Below, piece after piece: positions 50,901 to 63,054 of a stretch of 64,000 bases of DNA. Each line of letters opens with the position of its first letter. Position 1 is the first letter of the stretch. Below the pieces are notes generated by a model. The model saw nothing but the letters and a program-made list of their open reading frames with translations, was not told the origin of the DNA and did no database searches. This DNA comes from Litsea cubeba (lineage: Eukaryota > Streptophyta > Magnoliopsida > Laurales > Lauraceae), in NCBI GenBank assembly GCA_012931725.1, contig CM022944.1, positions 12,580,831-12,644,830 of the forward strand, in the 5' to 3' direction. The translations under genes were made by a program, and so were the position numbers.

Positions 50901-53735
50901 TAATAATGCTTGTGCAGGTTGATTGCATTGGTAGTGAACTTCTAGAAAATGTAGTTATAATTTACCAATAGCATCTCAAACAGAAATATATTTGTTGTCT
51001 TATTTAAGGTGACTAAAAGTTGTGGCTATAATTTACAGATATGGGACACAGCTGGTCAAGAAAGGTTTCAAAGTCTTGGTGTGGCTTTCTATCGTGGTGC
51101 AGACTGCTGTGTTCTTGTGTATGATGTTAATGTGATGAAGTCGTTCGATGACCTCAACAATTGGCGGGAAGAGTTTCTAATTCAGGCAAGTGTTATCTAT
51201 CCTTTCTGAGCACCAATGCCTGAGTAACATATAAATGGCTGACTTTACTATGGTGGCAAATATATAGGCAAGCCCCTCAGACCCTGAAAACTTTCCCTTT
51301 GTGGTATTGGGTAACAAGATAGATGTGGATGGTGGCAACAGCAGAGTGGTAAGATATCTTGTCTTTTATTTTCTATCTATAAACTACAGTTGCACAACTA
51401 ACTATTCAAAACACTTCCAGATTTGTTCAGTCCAGTCAGTTTACCTCCTACTGACATTCTTGTTTATTAGTAATGATTTTATTGGTAAGTCAAGAAAAAT
51501 AAAATGAAATACTCTAGATGCAGAGATTCCCATATACGGAAAGACACTCTACAACAAATATTCGTTCTTTAGCAATATATATTTGAGGACTCAAACTCAT
51601 GCATTCTCACAAACACCCATATGTCTAACCAGCTGGCTTACAGCCGGGGCACATAGGCCGTCTTGTTTGGTCACAACTCACAACAAAATAGTTGAAATAA
51701 GTGATACATGTTAAAAGAGGAACTTCTGACTAATTTGACATTTCCACAATCTTATCTATAATGATGCTTGATACTCCAAGATATGGTACAAATTGAATTG
51801 ATTTCCACCATAAAATGCCCATCACCAGCCACTACTGAAATTTGTAGACCTTGGAGGACTTTGTTGTTGTCATTGTGATTGTTATTATTGTTTTGATTAA
51901 TTTTATTAGAATTCTATTAAAAATTTGAGAATTATTAAACCTTAAGAGTGCTCTCACCTGCTCTCCATTTTATTACGGACTGGTCTGTGAAGTGTGAATG
52001 CAGATACTACTTAACCATTATTATTTCTAGAATGACTCCTAATGTATGTGATTCCTTGCCTGGTGAAGTACCATTGAAATTTAGTTTGATGGAGTTGGCT
52101 AGTATTTTCACAGACGCTGTGCTATCTTCTTTACTACCATCACCACCAATCTCCTGAACTTGATTTTCTTTATGCTTGCATGCATCTATCCTTGGAAGAA
52201 GTTTCAAGAATTATTTTACCAGCTTGATGGTGTTTTTGTTCACAAGAATTAACTTCACAACCTTATTATATTTTATTGATCTGTTTGTGCTTCCTGTTCT
52301 CTTCATTATTTTGGGTGCATTTTGTTTTGTCCTGCCTGGATTTCAGGTGTCCGAAAAGAAGGCAAAGGCATGGTGTGCTTCCAAGGGGAACATTCCCTAC
52401 TTTGAGACCTCTGCGAAGGAGGGTTTTAATGTTGAAGCTGCTTTCGAGTGTATAGCAAAGAATGCTCTCAAGAATGAACCTGAAGAAGAAATGTAAGTAG
52501 TCCTGCCGTTTTCTGTGATAGTCATTACCATTCATTCGATTTGATGCTAAAAATTCCAAGAGTATGATGCCCCTAGTGACAGCTCAATTTCATAATGCAG
52601 CAGCTGTGGTTTGTACCTTCTGGAATTCTGGATGGGACCATTTCATTACATGAATTTAATGAACTGAAAAATAATATGCTCTATTGAAAAAATGCAACAC
52701 TTGTACTTATTTGATTGGTTTCCCTAATAATTGTCTGTATTTTACTGGCATTACCTGTTTGCTTTATTTGGATGCTTGGATTTCTATGGAAATGTACCTT
52801 TTAATTATTTGAGAATGAGGTATATTTTCATATACAATTGAAAATCTGCGTTTTTACCAACTTATTTTACCCTATTTTTTATTTGAGTAGATAAGTAAAA
52901 ACTAAGAAATAAGCGGGGAGAGGGTAGAGATATGAAGCTGATAGGATATGTACCTGACATGGAAATGGGCATTCCAAACACCACTACATACTGTATACCT
53001 GAGAATATGGTTCATGTCCATGGAAATGGAAGTAACCGAACACGGCCATTGTGTCTAAGCCTTCCTTAAGAGTGCCTTTAAATACAGTCATGATTTCAAT
53101 TGTTTGATATTTTGGCACAACCAATGGTCATTCTGATATTAAAGTATCTACTGGATGGGAATCTGCACTTTGATGGGATAATGCTGTTTGTGCTTTTCTG
53201 TCTCTGATTATTAATAGCGCTGATCATTGGCATCAACCTGAGGCAAACAAGTGAGGAAAACAGGTTCTTCCTATTTCTATCCAGAGCCCCAAAACAACGG
53301 ATAGAATATAATTACTTGCTACAATATTAAGGCGGTTTCTGATTTGAGTTGACATCAAAATGTAACCTAAACCTAGGCCATTTGAGTTCATTTCTTTTCT
53401 TCAGTTCAAGGATTTCTATCAACTTGGTCGAGAAATAAGCCTACAGTCTAATTTGATCCTTCCTGCAGAAGAATAATTCAGAATGTTGGGAAAATTAAAC
53501 AGATTGGGCATTCAAACTAGTTCTGAAAACTTGGCCGACTCAGGCTGGTCACTGTTTTGAAATTTATGATGGACTGCAACCTCTCTCTCTCTCTAATCAT
53601 TTAATTGACATGGTCTTTGTCGTGTGACAATCATTTAATTGACATTGTCTTTTTTTACTGTGAAGATATCTCCCGGACACCATTGATGTAGCGGGTGGAG
53701 GCAGGCAGCAGAGATCATCAGGTTGCGAGTGTTAG
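47967..53735 (+). CDS. RABG3: Rab7-type small GTPase (RABG3 class), 7 exons, 207 aa
   Basis: Exons: 47967-48019, 48250-48276, 48377-48476, 51039-51185, 51268-51348, 52347-52492 and 53666-53735. They total 624 nt, 207 codons plus TAG, the normal Rab7 length. Nucleotide-binding motifs are complete: GDSGVGKT (15-22), switch I Thr40 in [16 protein letters not shown] (62-68), NKID (125-128) and SAK (158-160). The protein ends CEC, the double-cysteine geranylgeranylation motif. By family knowledge it directs late endosome/prevacuole to vacuole traffic. Exon 2 is a 27-nt microexon encoding VGKTSLMNQ. Intron 4 starts GCAAGT right after the CAG of exon 4, a consensus GC-AG intron, and intron 3 is 2.56 kb with a decayed LINE and a solo LTR. 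The start fits the [19 protein letters not shown]-terminus common in plants; a TC-rich leader lies at 47849-47872. Confidence 0.97.
49015..50045 (+). mobile_element. Decayed LINE reverse-transcriptase C-terminus in Rab7 intron 3
   Basis: Motifs of plant LINE RT ends are visible in order: [20 protein letters not shown], then [31 protein letters not shown] and a [14 protein letters not shown] tail matching the usual VADPTxVGTR end. Stops and shifts are frequent. A solo LTR splits it at 49273-49637. Confidence 0.8.
49273..49637. mobile_element. Solo LTR, 365 bp, nested in the LINE, 5-bp TSD
   Basis: It starts TGATGCAGCCCGGATCC and ends CACCTACATCA, with TGATG/CATCA inverted tips. It is flanked by an exact ATGTT at 49268-49272 and 49638-49642. 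It interrupts the LINE reading frame. Confidence 0.9.
51570..51665 (-). repeat. tRNA-derived SINE-like fragment in Rab7 intron 5
   Basis: The minus strand reads GTAAGCCAGCTGGTTAGAC (A-box-like) and GAGTTTGAGTCCTC (B-box-like) with tRNA-like spacing. Weak, as no tail or target duplication was found. Confidence 0.4.
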
Positions 53736-56218
53736 ATTGGTGGTGTTTCTTCTGGGTTGGAATAGAGGCTGATGCAGTGGTCTTCTACGTTGGTTATGAA
53801 GTAATAACTGAAAGAACGTTTTACATCTTTATGATTTATATTGTATCATACGAAGTCCCAAAAAATAACCAGTTATGATGTGATGCTGTTAATTCGTTCT
53901 CTTGGACTTTTTCATCTGAAAATTCATTTGTTGCGGCACGACTTAAATGTTGCTCTCCTTTAATTTAAACTTAGTTTGGAAACTTATACTGAAGTTTGCT
54001 ACTGGGTGATCGATGCTGGTGGATGGCACTGCCCACAACATTATAGACATTGTAACGTCAAACACGAGTTTGTGAAATAAAAAGCAGTTTGCTGTCTTTA
54101 CCAGTAATTGGCCAGCGAACAGCTTCCAATGAAGCCGATTCCATGAGCATCCTCTTTTAACCACCCTTGAACAGAAGAACCGTTGGATCAAGCTCTTTAT
54201 TTCTGACCAGATGTGTGCTTATCAAAATGATCTTCACCATTGACTCAATGGTTGAGGCAACTTTGATCCAAGTGGGATTTAGACGTCTAAATGTGCAACA
54301 GCTTAGATTGAGCACTGTCCTCAGGCCACTTTGTGGTTTATTTAGATATCTGGTAGAACCCACTATAAATTCATTAATGGAAATTCGTCAATGGGTTTAT
54401 TTCTGAAAACCTAAAGGCCCAAGCTGGCCCGTGGGGTCAAATTTTACTCTAATTGAAGTTGAGCCCAACATTTGACTAATCATTTTGTGAAACATTACTA
54501 AGGTCACAATTCCTCTTGCATTTTCCAAGGAAAAGGAAAGTTTTGGGGTACAGAGATTTCCACTGTTGGACGGTGATAATTTCCCTTATATAGTTATAAA
54601 AATGTTGAAAGTAAAGTACTGCAAGATAAAATTGTTCCGGAAAGAAAAATGCTGCATATGGTATTGTGCCCAAACATGGCCCAAGGGCTGTTTGTTTCCA
54701 TGTGGTCACTGTCACTCTGATCATGGTGCTTCTGCCTTTAAAACATCCTCTTCCCTTTTCTTTTCTTTTTTTCAATTTTTAAAACTTGCTTTCATAAAAT
54801 ATGAGAAACAGAACAGGGACCCGGAGTCCCATAATTGCAGGTTCAAGCATGCCATCATTCTAATAATAATAATAATAAGATGAGAAAGAGGACCTTGTTT
54901 CTAGGTTTCAACATTTTAATGCAAATAGGGTGCAGAGTTGTTAAGCGATCCAAAATCATTCATACCAGTAACCCTGACTGGAAGATCAACACTTACAATA
55001 ATTTCCACGCTAAACTACAAACTTCGCCACGTTTCTATATTAACAGTCATTGGCAGGGCACTGAATCAAGAATTACGATCACCCCATTGGAGGTAGTTTC
55101 AAGGCATAGTTGATAAATGATGGGAACTGCTAGTACCAATATGAATGGACCAACAAAATTAGAGTGACTTTCAGGGCATGATCGACCCATGATAGGGGCA
55201 ATGGCAGCAATCTGACTGAGGATCAGCAATTAGACTTGCTACTACAGAAGGCCGGAGATAATATTCATATTGGCCTCAAACTTCCTTGATCTTCTTGCAA
55301 CGACACTGGCAAAGAAGTAAAAAAAGGCCATTTGGCACCAGGTTGGCAATCACAAATGAGTTTCCGACTCCATGAATTTGCCTATCTGGTGCTTGGTGTT
55401 GTGTTAAAACTGAGAAAAATATTCTAGTACAATTCCACCCAGTGGCCAAGAATCACTGTTAGCAACAACAGACATTGGATTTTGCCAATATGAAATTTGA
55501 AGCAAGATGGCAAATTTTTTTTTTTTGCTTGTGGCGCTGGTTAGGAGGGAGGAAATCAAACCTCCCACAAGGGATCAATCCCTGGTGGGAGGGGTGGGAG
55601 TGAGGGGGCTTACCAACAGTCCCCCTCTATATTCCCGCAAGATGGCAATTTAACACATGCATCTTGATCTAGTTTAATAGTAGGATCTGCAAATAAGCAA
55701 TCAATGAAAATATACAATAAGGGCCCTGTTGTGTATCTGCTTCACCTATTCCATACACCTTGAATGCTTACATTCCGCTAAAATAAGATCCCAATTCCCT
55801 AGTCCCAGCTAGAAAACCATTGCAGGTCTCTCTCTTATAGACATGCATCACATAGAAGGAAAGAACTATAATAATAATAATGCCTCTAAAAGTCAAAACC
55901 GTCAGGATTCAAGTAACCTTGCAAAACTCAAGTTCTGATCAAAGCTGTCATTTCAAGTGAACCGTACATTAGTTTTGGCATGGGATAGCGAACCAGTTGA
56001 ACACCAGATTCTGCCCCCATTCGTCACCTCGAGTATAACCATTGAGCTTATTAAAACCTCTCAAAAAGAGTTCATTTGCCCATGAAAATCACAACTAAAA
56101 GCATGTTGGCGTTTCCGGGTCTTGAAGTAATTTCTATTTCGACCAATATTTGCATTGGATTGGTAAAAGAAACCAAAGGTGTCGCCGTAAAAGTTACATA
56201 CAAAAGGGTGTACCAGCA
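53736..56218. other. Intergenic region between Rab7 and the Mpv17-like gene (convergent ends)
   Basis: It holds the 3' UTRs of two convergent genes. An AAT microsatellite (54859-54878) follows a GGTTCAAGC stretch that may be a SINE tail. A CT/GGAGGGAGG-rich patch at 55520-55630 looks like repeat debris. No coding region is supported. Confidence 0.55.
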
Positions 56219-59200
56219 CTAGCCCTTCTCTTCCAAAGCCAGGAGAGATGCGAACCATTGCTTCCATGGAGCATCCTGTTGTTGCTCGAGCCATGACAGA
56301 AAGGCACTGTCGACCAAGCAAAAGATGTTTACATAAAGGAGTTGGTATCTCACAGGAACATACCTGAAATTCACAATCTGGACAAGGGGCCATACTCCCC
56401 CCTCCAATGCGAGGGCTGGGATGAAATCCCTCTTTACATCTTCCTTCACTTGAGAGACACTCTTCCCGGCAGAAAAACCCATGTATGTGAAAAAAACCAA
56501 CAAATCCAGGGGCCCACAAATAAGCCCATCTAGAGCCACTTTGGCGGAAACAAATCGCAGAGATTTGGGCTGGAATTGAAGCTTGTGTCTTATGAATCGG
56601 TCCAGGGCTTGGTACCTACAGGGATGAAGATAAAAATATATATAATATACTGTACAATTATTAGAAAGTCTACAATATCTTCTTTTTAATTTTTATAAAA
56701 AAGCACTTCCACTTCCCTCCAAACAGAAGTGAATAAGATTGCCGAAAGCTATGTAGCAACAAGGGTAAAAAAAACTTGAATAATTTAACTGAAACTTTTA
56801 AGGGAAAGCGCTTAAATTAGAGTAAAGATCAGAAACAAAAGGCCTGGCATCTTACAATAGTATGATGGCCTGTATGCTGGGCTAACCATCAATGCACCAT
56901 GTCCCCTATATCAGCTTGACTGAGTGAGTGGTCCTAGTTGTCCATTGATCCAACAGGTACATTCAGAATGCAAATTTCCTCCGTTACTGACGTTATGATC
57001 AGAAGATCAATGGATTTTCAGGTACAGCGCATCAATGGTAGGGCCCGGCAGATGAGCAATCCATATATCAGACATCTTGAGACTGTAGCACAAGTAAAGA
57101 TATAGACTACCATAACTCGAAACCCCATTTCCTTTTACTAATAAAATACAAAAATAGTTCAAAGAAGATAAAACATCAAAGATTCTGGAATAGTATCAAA
57201 ACTAACCCCAGTTGTGAAATGCATTGGATAGAGAACCATTAAGTTTCAATAATAGTCGCTATTTCAGGAAAAGAATTTGTGAAATGCATTGGATAGATAA
57301 TCATGAAGTTTCAATAATAGTCACTATTTCAGGGGAATTATAAAATAAAAAAAAAAACATGGAAGTTGATATATCTGCTTAAGATTTTTTTTTTTTAAGG
57401 CATATCTCTTCTCAAGATTATAAGATGTAAAGGTATTTTATGATCCTCAACTCAATGTTTTGCAAAGTATCCGTGACCGTCAATTTGTGCATGGGCCATT
57501 TGGTGATCAGACAATTAACCCAACAAGACCCTCCATGGTGTTCTAGAAGGAACCCAGGTTCGAAGACCCTAGCCATCCATTATTCAAGGTCTTCATGTTC
57601 AACATGGACCATTACTGTTCTTCCCTTTTGGCTTTCGATTGGAGTTAAGTTGAAAACAAGAATTAGGATTTTTTTTAAACTTATGGTCATCTGCTATGTG
57701 CCTTAGATCAGTGTTCTTTCCTGGCTTGGACCACAAATCTATACATATACAAACACAAGAGACAGGAATATGCATAACCAAGGTTACAGATCATATGATA
57801 CCTCAAATGTTCAATGGGTTTTCCTGGTATTCTGGTGATATGTGTCTGAACGGGAGATGAAATTAATTGAATAGGGGAAGAATGACCTTGTGACAACAAG
57901 GCCATACACGTACAAACACGAGACAACAATCGTATGCATAACCAAGATTGCAGATCATATGATACCTCAAAAGCTAAGGGTTTCAACTTGTATTCTGGTG
58001 ATATATGTCTGACAGGGAGATGAAGTTTTATAGATAGGGCGAAGAAGAATGACCATGTGAAACAGAAGTATCATTGATTGTAAAGAGCGCGACTAATTGC
58101 AGTGAGAATGTTAGCCACAAAGTGTGAAAGCAAGTTTCTTGTCACCAATAGCTTGGTGTACATTAGAAAGAAATGAACACAAAAAGAACATGGATGTATC
58201 AATTGTCATACATGTGAATCCAATTTGTGAAGAGACACTAACCAGAAATGGCCAACAGGTCCTACAAATCCAGCCCCGAACATGCTTGTGATAGCTACTC
58301 TTTTCCAGCTGATCTTGAACTTTTTGCTTCCATCCTGCTGAGAAGAATATATACCACCTTTCAGTTGATCACAAAATCCAGTTTCAAAACATTGCGCACA
58401 ATGTTTAAAAGAAATGGCTCCATATTCTAGCCATTTAGGCCATGATGAGATTCTGCATTAGCATGCAACATCCAAAAGAAGAAAAGAATGTAGTCACAAG
58501 TTTCCAGAAAGGTTACAGAAGCATTTTTTATTATGATGCAGCGAAGACAACATTATCATTTTATACTTAAAAGGACATGATTCAATTGACCTTCACTATG
58601 ACTAAGAAGTGCGTCTTTCAAAAAGTAAACCTTCACGGCAAGTCTCTAATGTACACAAGGCACATATGCTACCAATTCAGACATGCAAATGGTGAGGCCC
58701 ACCAAGAACAGAGCATATCCTGGAAATCAACTGATTAGAGAACCTAACAATATAATTGATAGACATCTAAGAAAAGGATGAAGAGAAAATTCAATGGGCA
58801 TATCAGATACTTATAATCATCTGATAAAAGTTTACACTGCATCCACCTCGGGCTACAGCTAGGGCAATCTAAATTTGTGTTTATATGACGGGTGTGCAGC
58901 GGAAAATTTGTGACAAAGTTCACTCTGCAGAAGATACTTCGTAGAAAGATGTTTAAGGAGTCTAGCCCATACGTCTCACAGAAGGGGTAATAATGAAGAC
59001 AAAAGTCTGTTCATAGTTGATTGGAGAGGCAGATTAATAGGAAGATAACAGGCAGGGAAGAAGTCTGCATAAGTGATGCACTGCTTTCAAGTCACATGGG
59101 CAACTATCACGATCACAGGCCTTCCATCAGTAAAGGAATCTCTATTTATGCCGACCATCCCATCAGCATACACAAATGGGACTTGAGTATGATCAGAGAG

Positions 59201-62200
59201 TTATGAAAGGAAACCAATCAACTATGAATCTCAAATCACAACCACATGCACATGAACCATGAACCATGAGAAGGAAAGCTTACATGACTGCAGAACGTTT
59301 AAAAAAATGTAATGAGGTAAGGGTACACAATGAAAATCCAAATGGGCATAAATGGGAATAAATGAGAACAAAAGAAAAATCAGAATCAAAATGGGGATGA
59401 AAAAGGAAACTAAACCAACCAAAAAAAAAAAAAGAGATTCAACATGGGTGAAGAATGTAGATTTAAATTAAACCTGGAATAAAAAAAAATTCTAGGATTG
59501 CAACACGTGATTACCATTATACAGAGAATGATAAGAAAATTGGGAAAGTGTTAAAAAAAAAAGGGAAAACTACGGGAAAAGTCCTCATAGTGAGCCATGA
59601 GTAAGAAACCCACCCAGTAGAAGTTTAGAGACGGGCCCCTTCTGTTTTTTTTTTTTTAGATGTGTATCGATGTTGTCGATATCGACAATTTTGGCGGTTA
59701 TACAAAAACCGCAAGAAACTCCCTTGCTGCTGGAACAGAAAAAAATAGTCGATAGCGACAACATTAAGTTGTCGATATCGACTAGTTTATCAGTGAGTTG
59801 AATTAAAAGTTGTAAGTCAGCTGCTGCTTGAAGAGATAAAAGTTGTCGATAGCGACGACATTAGGTTGTCGATATCGACTAGTTTCATCAGTGGGTTGAA
59901 TTAAAAGTTGTAAGTTAGCAGCTGCTGGAAGAGATAAAAGTTGTCGATAGCGACAACATTAAGTTGTCGATATCGACCAGTTTCATCAGTGGGGTGAATT
60001 AAAAGTTGTAAGTTAGCAGCTGCTGGAAGAGATAAAAGTTGTCGATAGCGACAACATTAGGTTGTCGATATCGACCAGTTTCATCAGTGGGGTGAATTAA
60101 AAGTTGTAAGTTAGCAGCTTTTGGAATAAATAAAAGTTGTCAATAGCGACAACTTTTATCTAATAGCTAATCAACTGGTTTGCATGGTTTTATAGTGTGA
60201 ATCCAACATATTAAACCCAACTTATGGTCATTAGGAATGTCCTAAAAAGCAAACACCATGGAATAACTTAATACAACATTCTCCATTTATATTAAAAAAG
60301 TTGTTAGCACCATTCACATTCCAACATTCATTACAGTCATCCAATACTTACAAAAGTAGCAAAACACAATAGATAAAAAGCTCAATTTGCAGTGTTCAAA
60401 TCTACATGGATCTCATTTACATGCTTCAAATCTACATGGAACCCATTGACATCACCAAACAACCCATTTACATCAGCAGCCATACAAGTCGTTTACATCA
60501 ACAGCCATACAAGTAAAAAAGGCACCGCACTGGTCAAGCTTGGAACAACTCATTTACATTACCAACTCCACCAAAAAATGAATGCAATCTCTTTTGGTCA
60601 AGCTTGGAACAACCCATTTAGCTGGGACACAACCACTGCACTAGAGAAATTAGATCTTACAGAGGGTTGGAAAGCTGCCACTACAAAACGATGCAAGACA
60701 ACACCACAGACAACACCCCAGCTAGAGCTGGACCAGACAAACACCACCAGCAACAGCTCAAAACAAAGAAGGGAGCTAACAAAAAATAACTGCAAGCTGC
60801 ACAAAACCATGAGACCACCTGAGATAGGCAAAACAAGGCCCAACAGAACTGCAGAACTCCACACCTCACGGAGCAGAGAGATCTACCTGGGCTGCCTCCA
60901 GACTAACTAGAAATGGCAACTGAGCTGAGTAGAGAGAGGAGGATCTCTACAACTCGACAGAAACCAAATGCTACAAAAGAAAGAATCCCATCCATAGCTT
61001 ATAACAAGAAGCTTAGATGACTGGGTTGGAAAGACTCCACTAAAATCCTTTGCACAGCAACTCCACAGCCACTACCCCAGCTAAAACTGGGCCTAAAATC
61101 CTCAGCTAGCACTAAACCAAACAGGCCAAAAGCTGCAGCAAGTTGCAGAGGAGCTAGAAGCTGAACACTTGAGAAGCTCTTCCAAAAATCTACTGACATG
61201 GAAGGCAGATAACTCCACTACCCCAAGCAGGCTGACGGGAAAATCAAACCAGAGGCTAAAAGAGCACCCACTACAATGAGAAAGGCCAAACCGGACTGCT
61301 AAGCAAAAACAGGGGACTATCCCTACAGCTGGACTAAATCAGCAGCAGCTATAGGATAGCCTAACCCATCAAGATCTTCCTCCTCCGAAACCGAGGCCCC
61401 ATCAAGGCTGGAATCACGATACCCAATATCGGTCCGCACCCAAACCATATGCCCATCAGAGGATCTCTGCAGAGCTGAAGAGGGATTCTCTTTTCGAACT
61501 GGGTAGTCACGAATCCGGCCAATGACTTCAACCGGGTGGTCTGTTTGTGGGGCTTCTTTCGTGGCAGAGATCGGATTGGGAGACGGGTGGGTGTTCTTTG
61601 CAGAGGGAAAATGCATACGATGCTTGGAATGGAGGGTTTTCGAAGGGGTTGTTGAATGGCTTGAAACTGGTTTAAATGAAGGTGTTGAAACCCCTTTTCA
61701 AACCCTAAAACCCAAAACGAAAATCGCCATTAATCAAAATCAAAACGAAAATCGCCATTAACCAAGCCCAAACCTTTTAATGGAATCCAACAACCACTTA
61801 GGCTAATTCCATGTAGAAGTTTTCTGAGAAGGAAAAATCTCCAGAACACAAGTTGAAAACGATGAAAAGGGTTTGACGAAGAAATGCAGACACGGGGCAA
61901 TGTATAAAGGGTTTACGCATATTTGTCGATATCGACAACTAAATTGTCGATATCGACAACATCGCTAAACGACAAAAAAAAAAAAATAAAGAAACCCACC
62001 CAAAGGACCCCTTTCGTCTCTAAACTCGTAACGGGTCTTCTCCTTACTCATGGGCCACTATGGGGATTTATCTGGTAGTTTTCCCTAAAAATAAATAAAA
62101 AAGATACATAATGGTAAAGAATGTAGATGTCCTAGACAATGAAAGTTCAAAAAAAAATCATGATAAGGATAACAAAATTCAAAGAAGATTGTCTCACCTG

Positions 62201-63054
62201 AAAAAAATAATAATAATAAAAAATAATAATAATAATAACTATACATGAAAAGTACCCCATTAAAGAAATAACATTGAAAAAAAAAAACTATACTATTGAG
62301 ATCAATACATCAATAAATGAAAACATCAGCAAGACAGCAGAAAGAAAAACCAAGGAGGTAATGAAAAGAAAGGGGAGAGACACATTAATTAAGAGAAAGA
62401 ACAAAGATCAAAGCTAACAAACCACCATGGTAACATATTCAATGAGAAGTGAAACAGTAGTGCAGATACCCAGTATCCATACGAAAGAATAAAAGATACC
62501 AGTATGAAACTATAATCATATAAATACAAGAATAGATAACCATTTTCGAAACAAACAACAAGAGCAAGATATGGAGGAGACTCTTATCAAGACAACAAGA
62601 AAAAAACAAGTAACCACAAGTATTGAGCAAAGAAGAAAAGTCTGAGCTAATACACTGACAAAATCCTTTGAACATATTCTACAAAGAAAAAGAGCAGATA
62701 CCCATTAATCAAAAGAATCATACCACGATATTAAGGGAAGTCCCTTGATCAAATATCTACAAATCAAAGCAAGATACCCACAAGAATCCAATAATTACAA
62801 TAAAATACAATGATACCCATTACTCAAAAGAAGGGGAGAATCAAGGGAAGATACTGATAAAATCAGATTCCAAAAAGAGGAATTCTTCTTCTTACATGAT
62901 TTTGGGGGGGCTTGTTCTTGACTCTAGAATAGTGGGTTATGGTCTGAGCAGCAACATCTCCGATTCCCCAGAGGACGCCGGAGCTGATGATTTGTGTCTT
63001 GACCGGATGAACAGTCAGGCACTTCTGATACCATTTCCATGCATTCGACAGCAT
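56219..63054 (-). CDS. Mpv17/PMP22-family membrane protein, 3 exons, 215 aa
   Basis: Exons on the minus strand: 63054-62896, 58334-58243 and 56615-56219. They total 648 nt, 215 codons plus TAG. Family landmarks run in order: MLSNAWKWYQKCLTVHPVKT with the WxxYQxxLxxxPxxT pattern, GVLWGIGDVAAQ, WKRVAITSMFGAGFVGPVGH, FWYQALDRF across the exon 2/3 junction, VALDGLICGPLDLLVFF, and WPLVQIVNFRYVPVRYQLLYVN. The last is the typical C-terminal signature, here with PVRYQLLYVN. Four hydrophobic helices are expected, and family members sit in mitochondrial or peroxisomal membranes. The tail is extended by SWLEQQQDAPWKQWFASLLALEEKG. I start at the ATG at 63054 because the in-frame triplet seven codons upstream is GTG. 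Intron 1 is 4561 bp and carries a TIR transposon with a captured kinesin fragment; intron 2 is 1627 bp. Confidence 0.94.
57214..57345. repeat. 65-bp tandem duplication in Mpv17-like intron 2
   Basis: GTGAAATGCATTGGATAGA starts at 57214 and 57279. Both copies run through AAGTTTCAATAATAGTC and CTATTTCAGG. Confidence 0.88.
57732..58060. repeat. About 164-bp diverged tandem duplication in Mpv17-like intron 2
   Basis: Both copies share TATGCATAACCAAG.TT, CAGATCATATGATACCTCAA, GTATTCTGGTGATAT and GGGAGATGAA in order. Confidence 0.8.
59760..60160. repeat. About 98-bp tandem repeat, four copies, each with GTCGATATCGAC
   Basis: GTTGTCGATATCGAC occurs at 59768, 59865, 59963 and 60061. Each is followed by AGTTT.ATCAGTG.G.TGAATT and AAAGTTGTCGATAGCGAC. 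It lies just inside the left TIR. Confidence 0.9.
60650..61140. repeat. Two diverged copies of a GGGTTGGAAAG...CCCCAGCT segment
   Basis: GGTTGGAAAG, CAACACCACAGACAACACCC and CAGCTAGAGCTGG near 60665-60730 match GGTTGGAAAG, CAACTCCACAGCCACTACCC and CAGCTAAAACTGG near 61023-61090. Spacing is about 360 bp. Confidence 0.55.
61320..61695 (-). pseudogene. Captured 5' exon fragment of a KIN-10A (PAKRP2-type) kinesin
   Basis: The minus strand encodes TPSKTLHSKHRMHF, then KNTHPSPNPISATKE and HPVEVIGRIRDYPVRKENP. It then gives ALQRSSDGHMVWVRTDIGYR, DSSLDGASVSEEEDLDG and stops matching. HPVEVIGRIRDYPxRKE and the VRTxIGYRDFxLDGVSxSEEEDL pattern are the start of the KIN-10A motor domain as I remember it. 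Homology ends exactly where GATGG meets GTTAGG, a plausible donor, so exon 1 and part of intron 1 appear captured. The true start Met seems lost and the ATP-binding loop is absent, so it is not a working kinesin. Confidence 0.72.

Larger units (their letters stand above)
59563..62085. mobile_element. 2.5-kb TIR transposon (Pack-MULE-like) in Mpv17-like intron 1
   Basis: Left end GGGAAAACTACGGGAAAAG and right end (minus strand) GGGAAAACTACCAGATAAATC stay inverted over about 75 bp through CCATGAGTAAG and GTTTAGAGACG. The flanks are A-rich (59554-59562 and 62086-62094 agree at 7 of 9), so no clean target duplication can be claimed. Subterminal GTCGATATCGAC palindromes lie at both ends. The interior carries a kinesin fragment and no transposase. 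The TIRs match the element at 23343-24311. Confidence 0.85.

Noticed and set aside
55047..55229. Short minus-strand frame MLILSQIAAIAPIMGRSCPE
   Set aside because: Too short, no domain, and no splice partners in the intergenic region.
60392..60910. Plus-strand open frame of 172 codons, Thr/Asn/Lys-rich
   Set aside because: It is inside the TIR element, overlaps a diverged internal repeat, matches no family I know and is antisense to the captured kinesin orientation.
61522..61761. Plus-strand 79-codon frame
   Set aside because: It is antisense to the kinesin exon fragment, which has clear family similarity on the other strand.
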